Shown here piece by piece: positions 24,743 through 36,369 of a DNA stretch of 64,000 nucleotides (positions are counted from its first letter, which is position 1; each line of letters opens with the position of its first letter). The stretch spans positions 1,674,001-1,738,000 of the forward strand of contig JACGZH010000002.1 of assembly GCA_014706385.1 (NCBI GenBank), read 5' to 3'. The translations under genes were made by a program, and so were the position numbers. The notes under the pieces are model-generated. The model ran no database searches. It was given only the letters and a program-made list of their open reading frames with translations, and had not been told where the DNA came from. The stretch is from Phaffia rhodozyma. Taxonomy: Eukaryota > Basidiomycota > Tremellomycetes > Cystofilobasidiales > Mrakiaceae.

Positions 24743-26092
24743 AAATCAAACCAGTTCAACGTGTTTCATATCCTCGTCTTCTTTTATCTCACTCCAATTA
24801 TTTTGACGGTTTCCTCTTTCGCAAAGTTTACGTTACTTGATGTTCTTGATTTAATGAATTGATTCTCTCAACCATTTATCCTTCCAGGCTATTAGTTTAT
24901 CTTCGTACGCTACACCCTTGATATTAATTGCCTCTGTATACCTGGTTGACCAGCCTGTCTTTCTTTTACCTATTCATCGTTCATGTCTATTCTTATCATG
25001 TCTTATTCTGTCCTGTTTCATACTTAGTTTGTTTTTAATAAATTTGGTTATTGTATGTCTCTTGATTATTTTGTTGTAGCCGACTTGATACATATAAAGA
25101 AACCATATGATAGGGGAGAAAGAATTTACGACGCTTTGGTTTTTCCAAACACCTAATCGTCCAAGGACTATAGGGACGGATATGAAATAAAGGTCCTCCC
25201 TCCCGATTCTCACCTACCCGAAAAACTCCATTTTCCGAGTCAACACACCCTCCGAAAAGGGAGCGGTCAAGGAAGTGATATGGAATTCCTCAAGAAGGGA
25301 AAAAAGGGGGGGATGGTAATCTGGGTACTCCGCCGTTGGAAGCCACTCGACCGGGAAATATACACCTATCGAAAAAAGATCTCTTCTGGTCCCTCCCGAA
25401 CTACGTTTCCTGTTTCCTAATGAAAGAAAACATGGAAAAAAAGAAAGGAATGGAAGAGAAGAGGAGGTGCTTCGCTGTGATCGACATTGAACTTGCACAG
25501 AGGCAAGATGGTCCTTGAGGAGAAAAAGGTAGAGTATGACACGAGCCACTTCCCAAATTTATACGAAACTTGAGACGCTCAGGGCCGGCCCTGATGATGT
25601 GACAACTTGTGAGCTACGTAACCAGTGATTACACAGCACGGAAAAGGCTCGTGCTTGATTGGACGTGCTGACAGGACAAATCAAAAAAAGACGCGGGGCT
25701 TCCACAACACTTCCATCAGAACCAGCTGCATCCCCATCTCGTCCGTCGCCCGTCGTCCGTTCCACCTTGCCATCTCGTCCAGTCGGTCTCTATCAATCAA
25801 GTCGTCTTTCCCGGTGTGATATTCTCCACGCTGACCAGAGATAGATTCTTGGCAGATAACAAAAAAAGGACGGAAAACTATACGATTCCTATTTGTTCCG
25901 ATAAGTGGATCGTTCCTGGACATCATACAAGATTGAGACCCTTAGGCATATCATCATCAGCAGCAGCGGCTTGCACGTACGTTCTGTCTCCTTCACAGTC
26001 TTGACCTTGTTGTCTCTTCTTGCTGCCTATCGAGCGTATCTCATTCTTTCGTGCCATTCATACAATTGTCTCTTCTAGTCAACTTGGTCTGC
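24743..26092. other. Long intergenic region between NDR kinase and PPR-like gene
   Basis: At 1,350 bases this is the longest gene-poor stretch. The first 350 bases are T-rich (3' UTR-like). The minus strand has open frames at 25214-25549 and 24974-25213, but the first starts with GTG and contains no suitable ATG, and neither shows a known domain. At 25579-25594 there is a perfect 16-base palindrome around GGCCGGCC. From about 25800 the sequence is CT-rich, like a 5' leader. No tRNA-type B box was seen. Confidence 0.45.
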
Positions 26093-29000
26093 ATGCATAG
26101 ACGTCACCTCACCAGGCGGCTTTCTCGGTCCTCCTCTTCAATGCTCATTCTCTCTGCACCGGCCGTCGCCCGACTGCCACCTACATTTCTAGCACCCTGT
26201 CTATCAAGAGCGACTGGTCAACGCTCTTTTCACAGATCATCTTCTTCCGAGGAATATCTATCGTTCCGGGAAACAGAGCAGTCCTATGATGAGATCCTTC
26301 CTAACGTCGAGGGCTTCGGCCAAGATCTCAACACGCTCACTGGAGAAAGCGGATTAAGATCAGATTGTGCAGAACAGGTAGAAGATGGTAAGTGGGTTTG
26401 CGTTTATCAATTTGACAGGGTATAGCCTTCCCCCCTTTGGCGTCCAAATTACAATCGATATCTCTATGAAGTTAGCATGATCTCAATTGAATATAACTGG
26501 CTGACTGACTACAAACTTCCTGAATGTTCTTCTGCACTCTTCCCTGCCAACAGCATCTTCCTCTGTGCTTGCTTCTGGAGCTTTCAAAGTCCATCCTTCA
26601 TACTTTGAACCGACTAGACCTCAAAAGGCTTCGGTTTCTTCCGATGGCTCTCTTCTTTCACATTCACCCAGCACGCGTCTCAAATCTTCCCATCTAGTCT
26701 TTATGCATCCCGGTTGGACGTCTTCTCCCGCTTTCCCTAATTTAGTCTCTTCCACAGCTTCTTCAACAGACCCCAGCGCACCCTGGTCCATAACGTCCCT
26801 TGCCCTTCGGAAAGCTGCTAAACAATGCAACCAGAGGTTGGTTCGGGAGGCTTCGTCTGGACCACCCTCCAGGGGAACAGAGTTTCCGGCTAAACCACGC
26901 CACACCGCTACGAATCAGCGCGAATATAGGACGACCAACCCTACTTCGAATTGGACACCATTCTCTGTCGTACCTCCTCCGACCTCTTCCACTCTTCCGC
27001 CTCCGCCTCCTCTGCCTGAACCCTCACCTAAAATCTCACCAGATGTTTTACCCAAGCGGACAGCCCAATCTTCTGCTTTGCCTTCATCTCTACCTACACT
27101 GGGCGAACCGTCTGGGTTCGGTCTCATAAGCGCAGATATAACGAACATCGTGGAAGTATGGCCGAAAGAGTCCGAAGAACCGATCATGGATTACCGCAAG
27201 GTTCCTCTTTCAGTACAAAGAACTCATTTTTCCCGATCGGCCCGTTCGACTCCTTTATCGCCAGCATTTTCTTATGATTCAGATTCTATCCAGCCGTTTA
27301 CGCTACCCAAAGTTAGGACCGGAGGCGAAGACAGTTCTTCAACATTTATGTCAGAACGTGTCCCTCCTCCGCACTTCTTTACCTCAGATCCATCCGCGCT
27401 GACGTCCAAGACTTCCGACAACGTTGATATGTCTTCATCGTATAAGTCTAAGCTTCCTTTCGTCAACGAAGCCGAGGCCGAATCTCTGGATCCGGATGAT
27501 CTTTGGGGAAGGTATCTTGAGTGCGAGCCTGCTGAGGTGCCGCCCAAGATGCTCTCTCTTCTGTTCAAGTCGCAAGCCAGCCATGCCGACCCAAGCACCC
27601 GTCAATTTCGGCTTCTCAAAATCTTCCTTCATGCCGCACAATCTTACCCAGTAGTAACTACTCGGAAGGGGCAAAGGAAGGTGCAATGGTGGCTCAGTAC
27701 AGAGCAACTTCGACAAACATTCTTGGCTGGCATAGAGATTGGCGAGGCATATCGGGTGGATTTAGGTATATTGGACAAGGAAGAACGAAAGGAGAATGCA
27801 GGAAAGAGAGAGGCAGCTGCTGTCATCTTACGAGAGGCTTGGAGATTGATGGTTGAACTTTCGGATCCCTCATCTGTTCAGCCGTTTGACAACCAACAAT
27901 ATCTCTGGCGCTGGGTCGGTCTAGTCGCTGGGTATGGTTCTCCAGATCTCGGTGCTAGTCGGCAGACTCTGATATTCAATCAACCGGAAGATAAAGTGGA
28001 CCGAATCGAGGCCCTTTCTCTCTTTTTGGACAAGGTCGGATCCTGGTCTCCCGAAAGTCTGCACAACTTTGCTGTTTCTCTCTCTGCGGGAAGTTCGAGC
28101 AATTCTCAGGAACTCAAACAAGAAATCGAGCTAGCGGAAACTTCCGTCTTAGACGCTAGACAGACTCAAGATGAGTTGCTCGTTCAACAAGATAGCTTTT
28201 ATAGCCGAAACATCAGACGGCGGCTTTGGAAATTCATTGTTGGTGCTTATAAAGGGTTGAACGGAGATGGTGAGAAACTTGCGAACGGGTGGGTGGAGGA
28301 TCTTTTGGTGTGTGAGAAGAAGCAATCCTCATCGGCAGGCCAGGTCGTAGAGTCATTGATGGAAGATGACGAGGAGGAAGCGTGGATGAGTAACGAGCAA
28401 GCTTCGTCTTTACTCTCAAGAACGACCTCGGCCATCATCCTCACGCGAGATATTCTCAATGGCTCTGGGGATATCAGTTCTGAAGGAGTCTCCGTAATCA
28501 TCGACTCAATTCTCCGCCTTGAGAAATCAGCACCCTCAGAGTTTTGTCTCCCCGTTGAGAATCTACGAATGCTCCTCGTCCCACTACTCTCAGTTTATCC
28601 TCAGTTGGAAACCATATCGCCACTACATCACCACGAGCTTCTGCTCTTGTTTCTTCGTCACCAGGATCTGCCTTTCACTAGACGACTATACGAGATGTTC
28701 CGGCTTAGAGAGCGAGCATTCGTATTCGAAGAAAACACTCTGATCGAGATCCTAAAGTTGGCCCTGGGCATCCGAGAAACAGACGTTCCTGTCAAGATCA
28801 CGGATGATTCCAATCATTCCAACCGATGTCATCCTATGGCTCGATTTGCTGCAAATATCTACGATGATCATATCGCATGGGGAGGAACGCCTCTACAAGG
28901 ACACATTCTGTCCATCTTTCTCGAAGTCGTTGGTCGAGAACCTAGATTAGCGGGGATGGCGACTCGCGCTCTAGCAGACAGTTCCCAAAAATGGGGCGAC

Positions 29001-29897
29001 GCCATCGTGACGGATGATATTGTAATGGCCATAGCCAAATCTTCACGGGGACGAGTGATCAGATCTATTCAACGAATCGTCCAGCCTGAAGATATTACCG
29101 TTGTCAAACGTGGACATGTCTCGGCCAGTGATGCTCTCAACATCTTACCTCTCATCAGAGGATTTTATCCTTCTGGTCAGCTTCCGCCTGTTCAGGCTTA
29201 CAATCTCTTGCTCACCTTTATCGCCCAACATCCAACAAAGGAAAATGTCTCACGCGCCGTAGCTGAGTTCACAGTAATGATGAATCATGGTCCAAAACCA
29301 GATACAGAGACGTTCAACATCCTTCTCCGAATGCATCTTGGGGTTCGACAAGGGCCTAGCTGGTTGATTGAACTATTCGACACGTTTGAGCCCCTCGAAC
29401 CCGAGATCGCCATGGTTCGGGCGACTACCTTGTTTCACACAATGATCATCCGAGAGTCTCTTCAACCGGACGAATCCACTTTTGCCTACTTTATGGAAGC
29501 ACTCTGTCAACTTGGGAAACCGATGGCGGCTCTCGAGTCGTTTCAACATGCGATCAAGTTGAATCTGGTTCCGAATCGATCAAGCACGCTCAAACTGAGC
29601 GACAGCCTTGCTCGGGGCGGAGAGATCAGCCAGGCGAGAATTGTTCTGGATAGATGGCAAAGTCTCGTTCAGGATGATGAGGAAATTATTCAGGCTGCAA
29701 TTGAAGAAGTAGACGCAGAGACGATGACTTCTACTGCAACGGAGTTGTCAAAAACAATGCTTTCTACCATGCTTAATACACAAGCGATTGCAGAGGACCA
29801 TAAGGAATCAAAGGTGGAGATGGAGAGTAATCGGGTCCGAGACTTGTCAGAGGATAATTGGAAGAGAGCCCTTGGGTTTGGGCTTGGGTCGGAGTAG
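26093..29897 (+). CDS. Large mitochondrial pentatricopeptide (PPR)-like protein
   Basis: Two exons: 26093-26387 and 26554-29897, joined ...EQVED|ASSSVLASGAF, giving 1,212 residues. The N-terminus is a textbook mitochondrial presequence: many Arg/Ser/His, no acids (MHRRHLTRRLSRSSSS). Residues to about 350 are Pro/Ser-rich. The rest is helical. Near the C-terminus are degenerate 35-residue repeats: AYNLLLTFIAQHPTKENV, VMMNHGPKPDTETFNILLRM, LQPDESTFAYFMEAL and KPMAALESFQHAIKLNL. The pattern 'P-D-x-x-T-F/Y-N' is typical of PPR helices. Fungal PPR proteins usually stabilise or translate specific mitochondrial mRNAs; the target here cannot be told. It does not obviously match a named yeast protein such as Cbp1 or Pet309. 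The 3.3-kb uninterrupted exon is out of character for this intron-dense window. Confidence 0.75.
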
Positions 29898-30235
29898 ATG
29901 GTTTTCGGGGTCTTGCTTTTGACACTTTAATCTTTGTTTTACAATCACTTCATTTTCATCGTTTTTTTCTAACTGTTTTATTTCCATCTTCTGTCTTCCG
30001 ATCTAAATTTGTCCTTTTAGTTTTGTGCTATTTTCTGTGGTCGGGTTGTTTGAACAGAGGTGGAACTCATCGTTTTGTATATCCCCTGATTGTATGTTTT
30101 CTTATTTGTACCTCACTATTGGTCCACGACACTCTTATGAATTCCTGTTGGTCTGTCAATTCGACGTTTACGTGCAAAATGCAGAGAAAATACATGTTTT
30201 CACCAAGCTTTTATTATAATTGAATGCCCGAACGA
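29898..30235. other. Convergent intergenic region (PPR-like / GH47 3' ends)
   Basis: These 338 bases are strongly T-rich on the plus strand, as expected for a 3' UTR. Open frames here are low-complexity read-through from the upstream gene. Nothing else seen. Confidence 0.5.
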
Positions 30236-33200
30236 CTAGATATCATGTTTCACTGTCGGCTTGAACACAGGAAGGATACTTCATCCATGCGTACACGAAC
30301 AGGGTGAGAAAAGGAAAGGTCAGCACAAGAGCATGAGAAGCGATGCGTCATCTTCTTTTGAGAAAACGTTCGGACATCGAGTCGCGGTACGTACTGAGCT
30401 TCGGTGTTGAACACGTTGTCTCGTAGAGGGATGACATCAGCGTCCGAGAACAATAAGTACAAGTATTCTGTCAAGTCCCAAATGTTGCGCCAATCATCAG
30501 CAAACGAGTCGAAAATATGTTGAGAGAATGACACAGAATAAAAAGACACCAGGAAGGACTAGAGACGTACTAAGCGTTTCGCTCAACCAGAAAGTTTCCA
30601 TCCGATCTTCATGCTCGACCGGGACTTGATTCACGTCTAACACCGAGACGTAACCACCAGTCTCTATTCGGCAATGCTCTTGGAATGCTTGGAAGACTTA
30701 CAAAACGAGCGGAGATAACATAGTACACAGATTGAGAGATCAGTCAGGATTTAAAATAATATAGGCTTGGACAGGACTGAGAGAAGAGGGAAGAGGTGGG
30801 AATCATGCTTACTCTTCCAGCCGTGTTCTCGATAAGTTGGGTCTCCAGTCAATCTGAAGGCTAGGAACAGGGATTCAACTGTTTCAGGTCGAAGGATGTT
30901 TCGAGCATCGATCAAAGGTCTTTCCGCGCTGTGAACAAGATCGAACCCCGACGATGTTTGAGGAGATCAATATACGGATTTTGTCACATTCAAAAGTTGC
31001 AAAGAGGGTTATTTCGCCCCCTGAACTAAAAGGATTACTAACCTAGACTTTTTGATGTACCAATCTTGCATCGCACTTTCCGGCTGTTGTTCATTGTAAA
31101 AGAACGCGATTTCTGGAGCCAATCCTCTGTCGAACATCAAGTCTCCGTTAGCTGAACATATCGTCGTATCGATTTGTCTCTCTATCTCTCTATAAGATAT
31201 GTGAGGTAGATATGAATTTAGAGATCACGCACGTCTTCGTGTTGTAGGTCTCTACACAGGTCTTGATGAGCTCGGTTCCAGTGATCCAATCCTCCATATC
31301 GGCTTGTGAGAACTCGTTCAGGTTCGGAGGAACTGATAGCCTAGCTTCGGTGACACCTAGAAGCAAAGAACCTCCGAGGAAGCACACTAAATGGTCCTGT
31401 TTTGGATTCACCCTCCAGGTTCTGGTTTTATATAGAACGAAGGTAAGAGAATATAAAATTGTGTAACATGATGGCGAAAGAACGCACTGTTGTCCAGTCT
31501 TCGGATCCCGGACCATTCCAAGCTCGGCTGTATACAATAGTTGGCTAGCTTTGGTCTTGTAGATTAACTTGTGCTTGATGCCCTGCATTGCGCCATCATA
31601 CATCTGTCGGTAGACGGGCTCGTGTCCATCCTTGATATCCCAGAATTTATAAGATCAGTCAAAGATTCGAGGCGAGGCGCAACGACAGTAGCGCGGGTTG
31701 AGTAATGACACAGTCAATCAAACTGACCGTCTGTAGATATTGTTTGATGAGATACTGTTATTTATGCGTAGGCGTTGGGTATGTCGTCAGATATCAATGT
31801 TATTGAAAAAAAAATGAAACAAGGCAGGACCTTACTTCATAATAAGAATCTCCCCTAGAACCTAGTCGAATCTCACTAGCGAAAAACCCACCCGTTTCGG
31901 TACTGAATAAAGAACAGAGAACCGGAACAGGTTAGCTAGCACAACTAAAAGTAGCCGCTTGACATGCTTGAAGGGAGAAAACGAACCTTAAGAGGATAGG
32001 ATATAAGCCCTCCATGCTTGGCTCGTTTCTGATGACATCCATGACCCTCTCAACTTTATCCCAGTATATTCTGTCGCCTGTAAGCTCACTCAGGTACTTC
32101 ATCTCGAGCTGCATACTTCCAACCTCCGCCAATGACGCTGCGCCTCTATTGTCCAAGTCTGGGAGTCCTTTCCGCTTCTTCAGGTTAACTTTAGAAAGAG
32201 GAATTCCAGAAGGCGTCTCGAACGTCGTCAACAACCGATCGGCGAGGTCTTTTGCGTGGGTTAAGTATAGTGCAGCATCCGCTGGGTTGGGGGAGAGATG
32301 ATGTGCCGAGAGAAGACCGCCTAGCAGACGTATTGTTAGCTTGAAGAGTCGATTGGAAAGTTAGGCAGAATGAAAGGTATCAGTTTCTGTATGAATATCG
32401 AACTTAAGAAATGAGCTGCATGCTAACCTCAAAAGCGTTGAACTCAACGTCCACGTCAAACGTTAGCGAGTTCGCCACCCAATCTCTAGCACGCTCGTAT
32501 TCTTCCGTCCTTTTTTTTTAATTAAAAAAAAGGAAAAAGAAAAAGTGAAGTATATATGCAAGAAAGAAGTCAATAAGGATTGAATTGCCTGTCATATGCA
32601 ATGCATGGCTAGACTGTATTGCTACTCACAATCCCATGACCAATAAGGTATCTAATGTATCAATGATTGTGTACTACTCAGATCGACGTCGAAACACGTT
32701 AATCAGTAAAAAAGACTTTGAAAGAGACGCTGATGAAATAAAGACCTTACGCCGATGCCTCCAGACTCAGATATGTTGTCCCCTTTTCGTGAGATTGGAT
32801 GATAATCATCGTTCCCCCAGGCGTCTCGTTCGTAAGCATGCCATGAATGCTAGATTTGCGTATAATAAGATATGTACGCGACGGTCAGGCACCATGAAGA
32901 CCCGGAGAGGTGTGTCAGTTTCCTCGGCCTTTCAGGAGCATGGTGTAATGACGGACCAACCAGGAAAGCTTCCTTGATGGCATCTCGTTTCTCAACGTCT
33001 GCTGTGAGAACCGGTGCGGGAAATGAGGGCTCTGTTTGAAAGTAAGCCGGGACTCCTAGAAGGTCTTCAGAGGTCGTCGGAAAGAAAGTCTGTATTCAGG
33101 GTGAAAGGCAAAAAAAACCGTTGAACAGCAGTCCGTTTGTGAACCATATAGAAGAGAATGATCTTTGCAAAGAGAGAAAAGAACGCTGACCTCGTAGCCT

Positions 33201-33488
33201 CGGATAGCAAAGTAACCCAGACAGAGAGAGATGATTGAATTTCGTATGAGACTCCTCAGAGGGGACCTAGGTGACTGAGCGGTTGAAAGTGACAGACAAA
33301 GCCTATCTGATGTCAGTGTGCTCTTCAGCGACACCATGACGAAGAAGATCAGAGATGATCGGATCTGATAGCGCAAACCGACGTACGGGAATCTCCGCCT
33401 CGACATGCTCCTCTTTGAGAGCGGCCCGCTCAGGCTGAGTCTGCCCTTTACGTTGATGAAGCGAGCTTGGTTGGTTATCTGAAGCCAT
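30236..33488 (-). CDS. Class I alpha-1,2-mannosidase, GH47 (ER/Golgi type II membrane enzyme)
   Basis: Trims alpha-1,2-linked mannose from N-glycans in the secretory pathway. Start ATG 33488 ([16 protein letters not shown]). Exon 1 joins exon 2 as ...EAEIP|STLTSD, and a single hydrophobic anchor ([13 protein letters not shown]) gives a type II topology. The GH47 series follows: [114 protein letters not shown] and [15 protein letters not shown]. The C-terminus is rebuilt across the last intron as [21 protein letters not shown] 30238-30236. About fifteen introns. One acceptor (exon start 32509) is an A-run rather than a pyrimidine tract. Shares a 218-base divergent promoter with RAD1. ER-type versus Golgi-type is not settled. 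Confidence 0.9.
32509..32533. repeat. T9-AATT-A8 palindrome at an intron 3' end of the GH47 gene
   Basis: CC-T9-AATT-A8-GG can fold into a hairpin. On the minus (coding) strand it forms the last bases of an intron: the acceptor AG closes an A-run instead of a pyrimidine tract, and the exon starts at 32509. Confidence 0.7.
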
Positions 33489-33706
33489 CGGAGGGTTTCC
33501 GGCAAGAGGATCAGAGTGTATCCTTGTTGAAGACACGGTCGAGGAAGAAAAAGTGAATAAGAAAGTAACAAGGCGAGCGAGATGTTAATTGATGGTGACG
33601 TTGCTGAATCGCAGGCGGTAGATAATTCCCACCGCGATTCACATCTGGCATCAACACATCAACACATCAACACACCAAGCGATCTCCAGAGACACGGACA
33701 GGTGAG
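33489..33706. promoter_or_regulatory. Divergent promoter GH47 mannosidase / RAD1
   Basis: A 218-base spacer holding three tandem copies of CATCAACA (33649-33672) just before the RAD1 leader. Unlike the other two checkpoint or cell-cycle promoters of the window, no ACGCG core is present. Confidence 0.5.
33649..33672 (+). repeat. Three tandem copies of CATCAACA
   Basis: Three perfect copies of an 8-base unit within the GH47/RAD1 divergent promoter, ending 34 bases before the RAD1 ATG; probably in the 5' leader. Confidence 0.8.
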
Positions 33707-35541
33707 ATGGAGAACGATAAACAGCATGTGAGGATACATCTTGTGTATATCAATATGATCTCGTCTTGAGCTGATGTGTTTGTGTTGTCATCAAGAACAG
33801 GTTCTCATAGCCACTTTGAACGATGTCCGGCACTTTACAACTCTCTTGAGATGCGTTGCATTCCAACAGGTTCTACTCGTTCTCTTGCTGTTCTTCATCT
33901 TTGTTTCATGTGCTCAGCCCTTGACTGATCCTGAGATATCATATCGGTTTTTATTGACTTTATAGCGCGTCAAGGTCATCATCAGCGAAGCTGGACTAAG
34001 CATCACCGTTGAGGAAGCGCGTACGCTGAAGAGTGAGTCCTGTAGCTCAAGTGTCCATCTTGTCGACTTGACCGTTTTTGTTGAAGTGAGCGCATACATC
34101 AACCTCAGGCACCGCATATATCCCCAACAATGTCTTCACGACGTATACTTTCAATCCGCCGCCTTCTTCCGATCTGGATCAGACTCCTTTGAAGAGCCAA
34201 GATAGCTCATCGCCACCTCCTCTACCAGATGCCGCGCTCGAAATCAACTTGACCCATCTGATTGAGTGTTTGAGTATCTTCGGAACGGTCGGATCGAGCA
34301 CAGGTGGATCGGATGAGACCAAGAAAGGTAAATCCAGGGACGATGGGGACAGTGAAGATGATTTTCCTGGAAGGAAGAAGGATCTGATGAGTGGGGAGGC
34401 CAAAGGTGTCAGAATCACGGCAGGGAGAATCAGTTGGGCAGGACCGGGGGAACCTCTGGAACTTGTGTTGTGAGTGTGTTAGATCGTCGGAATTGTGTGA
34501 CCTTTGAATCGCACCTGATCTTGTCATTCTTTGTTTCCTTGTTCCGGACAATGGGGTTTCTCCTCAGAAAGGACGAATCGAGCGAGTCAGCGCCTACAAC
34601 AGTGTGTAGTCTGTCAACATCAGAGACAGATCTGGCGGACAATATCGATCTGTCACCACCTGATGAATCGTACGTGTCAATCGGGGTCTAAATTCTGATT
34701 GAGTGCACTCAACATGCTGAGTATATCTATTGGATCAATTTGTCTGGTCTCACGTATCATTTGGATCGACAGCTCGCTCCACATCATTTGTCGGGCATCC
34801 TGGCTTCGAGATGCACTCTCTTCGTTGGACGCGTCGACAGATAAAGTGACCTTCATGTCCATTGTGCCCGAAACTGATTATGCGGGCAAAAGTGGCAAGT
34901 CGAAAGACCCAGGTGTGGACTTCCGGATCGAGGCGGACAGTACATGGGGAGGTGTCCAAGTAAGCTGATAGGCTCTATCCATCTTCTTAGCTTCTCTGTC
35001 GAAACTTACGATGTTGGCTCTCACAGATGGACTTCAAAAACTCTCAACCGTTGTGTTTGCTCTTTCAGCGGACTGAATCGATTAGACAAACGTATGTGCG
35101 TTTACAGTCTCTGTTCACGAGAGACACGTACTAAAGCAGATTCTGTTGGCCCGTCGCTTGGACATGAAAGGTATCGAAAGAGCTTGCTACTCCGTGCGCT
35201 TCGCGCAATCACTGTATCTGCCAGAGTATCCATCCAACTCGATACGTCTGGGGTTTTTTTCATGCAGGCAAGTGTTTGACTCTCCATTTCTTTCCTTGTG
35301 TTTCCTTTGCAGAGATGTGACTAATATTTCTTCTTCATTCCTCTCATTCCCGGTTCTATAGTGTATGGTACCATCTACGATTCCTTTGGAGACCACTGGT
35401 GTGATGAACGAAGAAGAACGACTCCGGAGGAGAGAGATTAAAGAACGTCGCAAGATGGGCGAGATCAACGATGGAATCGTGGAGTTTTCTGTTCGTTCTC
35501 GTTTGTCTAGTGTGATTCGTGCGACGAAGTGTATTTGCTGA
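33707..35541 (+). CDS. RAD1: Rad1 subunit of the 9-1-1 checkpoint clamp
   Basis: PCNA-like subunit of the Rad9-Hus1-Rad1 clamp, which Rad17-RFC loads at DNA damage. Start ATG 33707: a 7-codon first exon (MENDKQH) is followed by GTGAGG and a 72-base intron, then VLIATLNDVRHFTTLLRCVA. The Rad1 signature continues across the next junction as FQQ|RVKVIISEAGLSITVEEART and STAYIPNNVFTTYTF. INLTHLIECLSIFG lies in the first PCNA-like fold. An acidic insert (GKSRDDGDSEDDFPGRKKD) and WIDSSLHIICRASWLRDALS follow. The C-terminal fold holds YLPEYPSNSIRLGFFSCR and CMVPSTIPLETTGVMNEEER, then a charged tail ending RLSSVIRATKCIC, TGA 35539-35541. Second 9-1-1 pathway gene in the window, 14 kb from RAD17. Confidence 0.9.
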
Positions 35542-35686
35542 TCGGTGTGATGTCTCTTTTTCGCTTTCTCCTTTTTTTTTGCCTTCTGAATTCGTTCCGT
35601 CGAGTCCTTCCAGATGATGTGTTTGGAAGATATGGATGAGGACTGATGAGCTGACGATGACGTTAGAGTGCGGCTGTGATTGGTTT

Positions 35687-35690
<4 letters not shown>

Positions 35691-35726
<36 letters not shown>
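35691..35726 (+). repeat. (GT)18 microsatellite
   Basis: An uninterrupted run of 18 GT dinucleotides, 150 bases downstream of the RAD1 stop. Confidence 0.97.
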
Positions 35727-35728
<2 letters not shown>

Positions 35729-36229
35729 TGTAGTTTTAGAACACAAAAGGATCAAAGTTTCGTTTCTCGCCGTTCAGGGTTAGAAACGTTTGGGTTTGTT
35801 TGATCCCCATCTTCAGTAAGAAAGAATGAACAAAAAATAGCCTCGGACCAAGTATTGTACAAGGAAGAAAGAAAACAAGAAATCATATGTCGTTGTCATA
35901 GACACCATCGCAGTCACAGCCTTCACAGCACCACATCTGTAGGCTTGTGGTCTATCGGATGTACAGCATCGCCTTTGACGCCTGTTACAACTCTGTCGTC
36001 GTTGGGATTGCTGTGATTGCCTTTGTTCTCTTTGCTTGCCGTTCGTGACCTCGGATGGTTTGTTGACAAGCTTGCTCCCGAAAGAACCGGCTTTCGAATG
36101 TTCCATCGCCGTCGGCCACAGCAGCGGCTTACACAGCAACACACACCTTAAATCGGTCTCCTTATTTATACATGTTCAATTTTATATTTAGCATTTCGTC
36201 AGCGTCCCTTCTTTCACATGCGAGAATGG

Positions 36230-36238
36230 TATAAAATA
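36230..36238 (+). promoter_or_regulatory. TATA box of the CipC-like gene
   Basis: TATAAAATA, 132 bases upstream of the ATG at 36370 and followed by a CT-rich leader; a TATA box this clear is uncommon in this window and fits a strongly inducible gene. Confidence 0.55.
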
Positions 36239-36369
36239 CCTCGACCGAACATGCTCCATATCGTTTCGATTCCTTCCTTCCCCCATCTCATTCGCTCTTT
36301 CAGCTTACTACCCACATCTACTTCACTAACTCCTCACCCAACCTTCCAACAGACACATAAATCACAATC

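Larger units (their letters stand above)
35542..36369. other. Intergenic region with (GT) microsatellite, 5' of CipC-like gene
   Basis: These 828 bases contain the 3' end of RAD1, a perfect (GT)18 run, and the promoter of the next gene. The minus strand is open at 35813-36142, but its upstream frame begins with GTG, and the 97-residue piece from ATG 36106 (MEHSKAGSFGSKLVNK) is Gln/Arg-rich with no known domain. I do not call it a gene. Confidence 0.45.

Noticed and set aside
25214..25549. Minus-strand open frame of 111 residues in the long intergenic gap
   Set aside because: It starts at GTG, has no ATG before its last residues and no recognisable domain.
25579..25594. Perfect 16-base palindrome around GGCCGGCC
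   Set aside because: About one perfect 16-base palindrome is expected by chance in 64 kb, and nothing around it suggests an element or site.
35813..36142. Minus-strand open frame of about 110 residues between RAD1 and the CipC-like gene, and a Cys-rich frame at 35923-36144
   Set aside because: Both begin with GTG, not ATG. The piece from the internal ATG at 36106 is Gln/Arg-rich low-complexity with no domain, and no splice pattern supports it.
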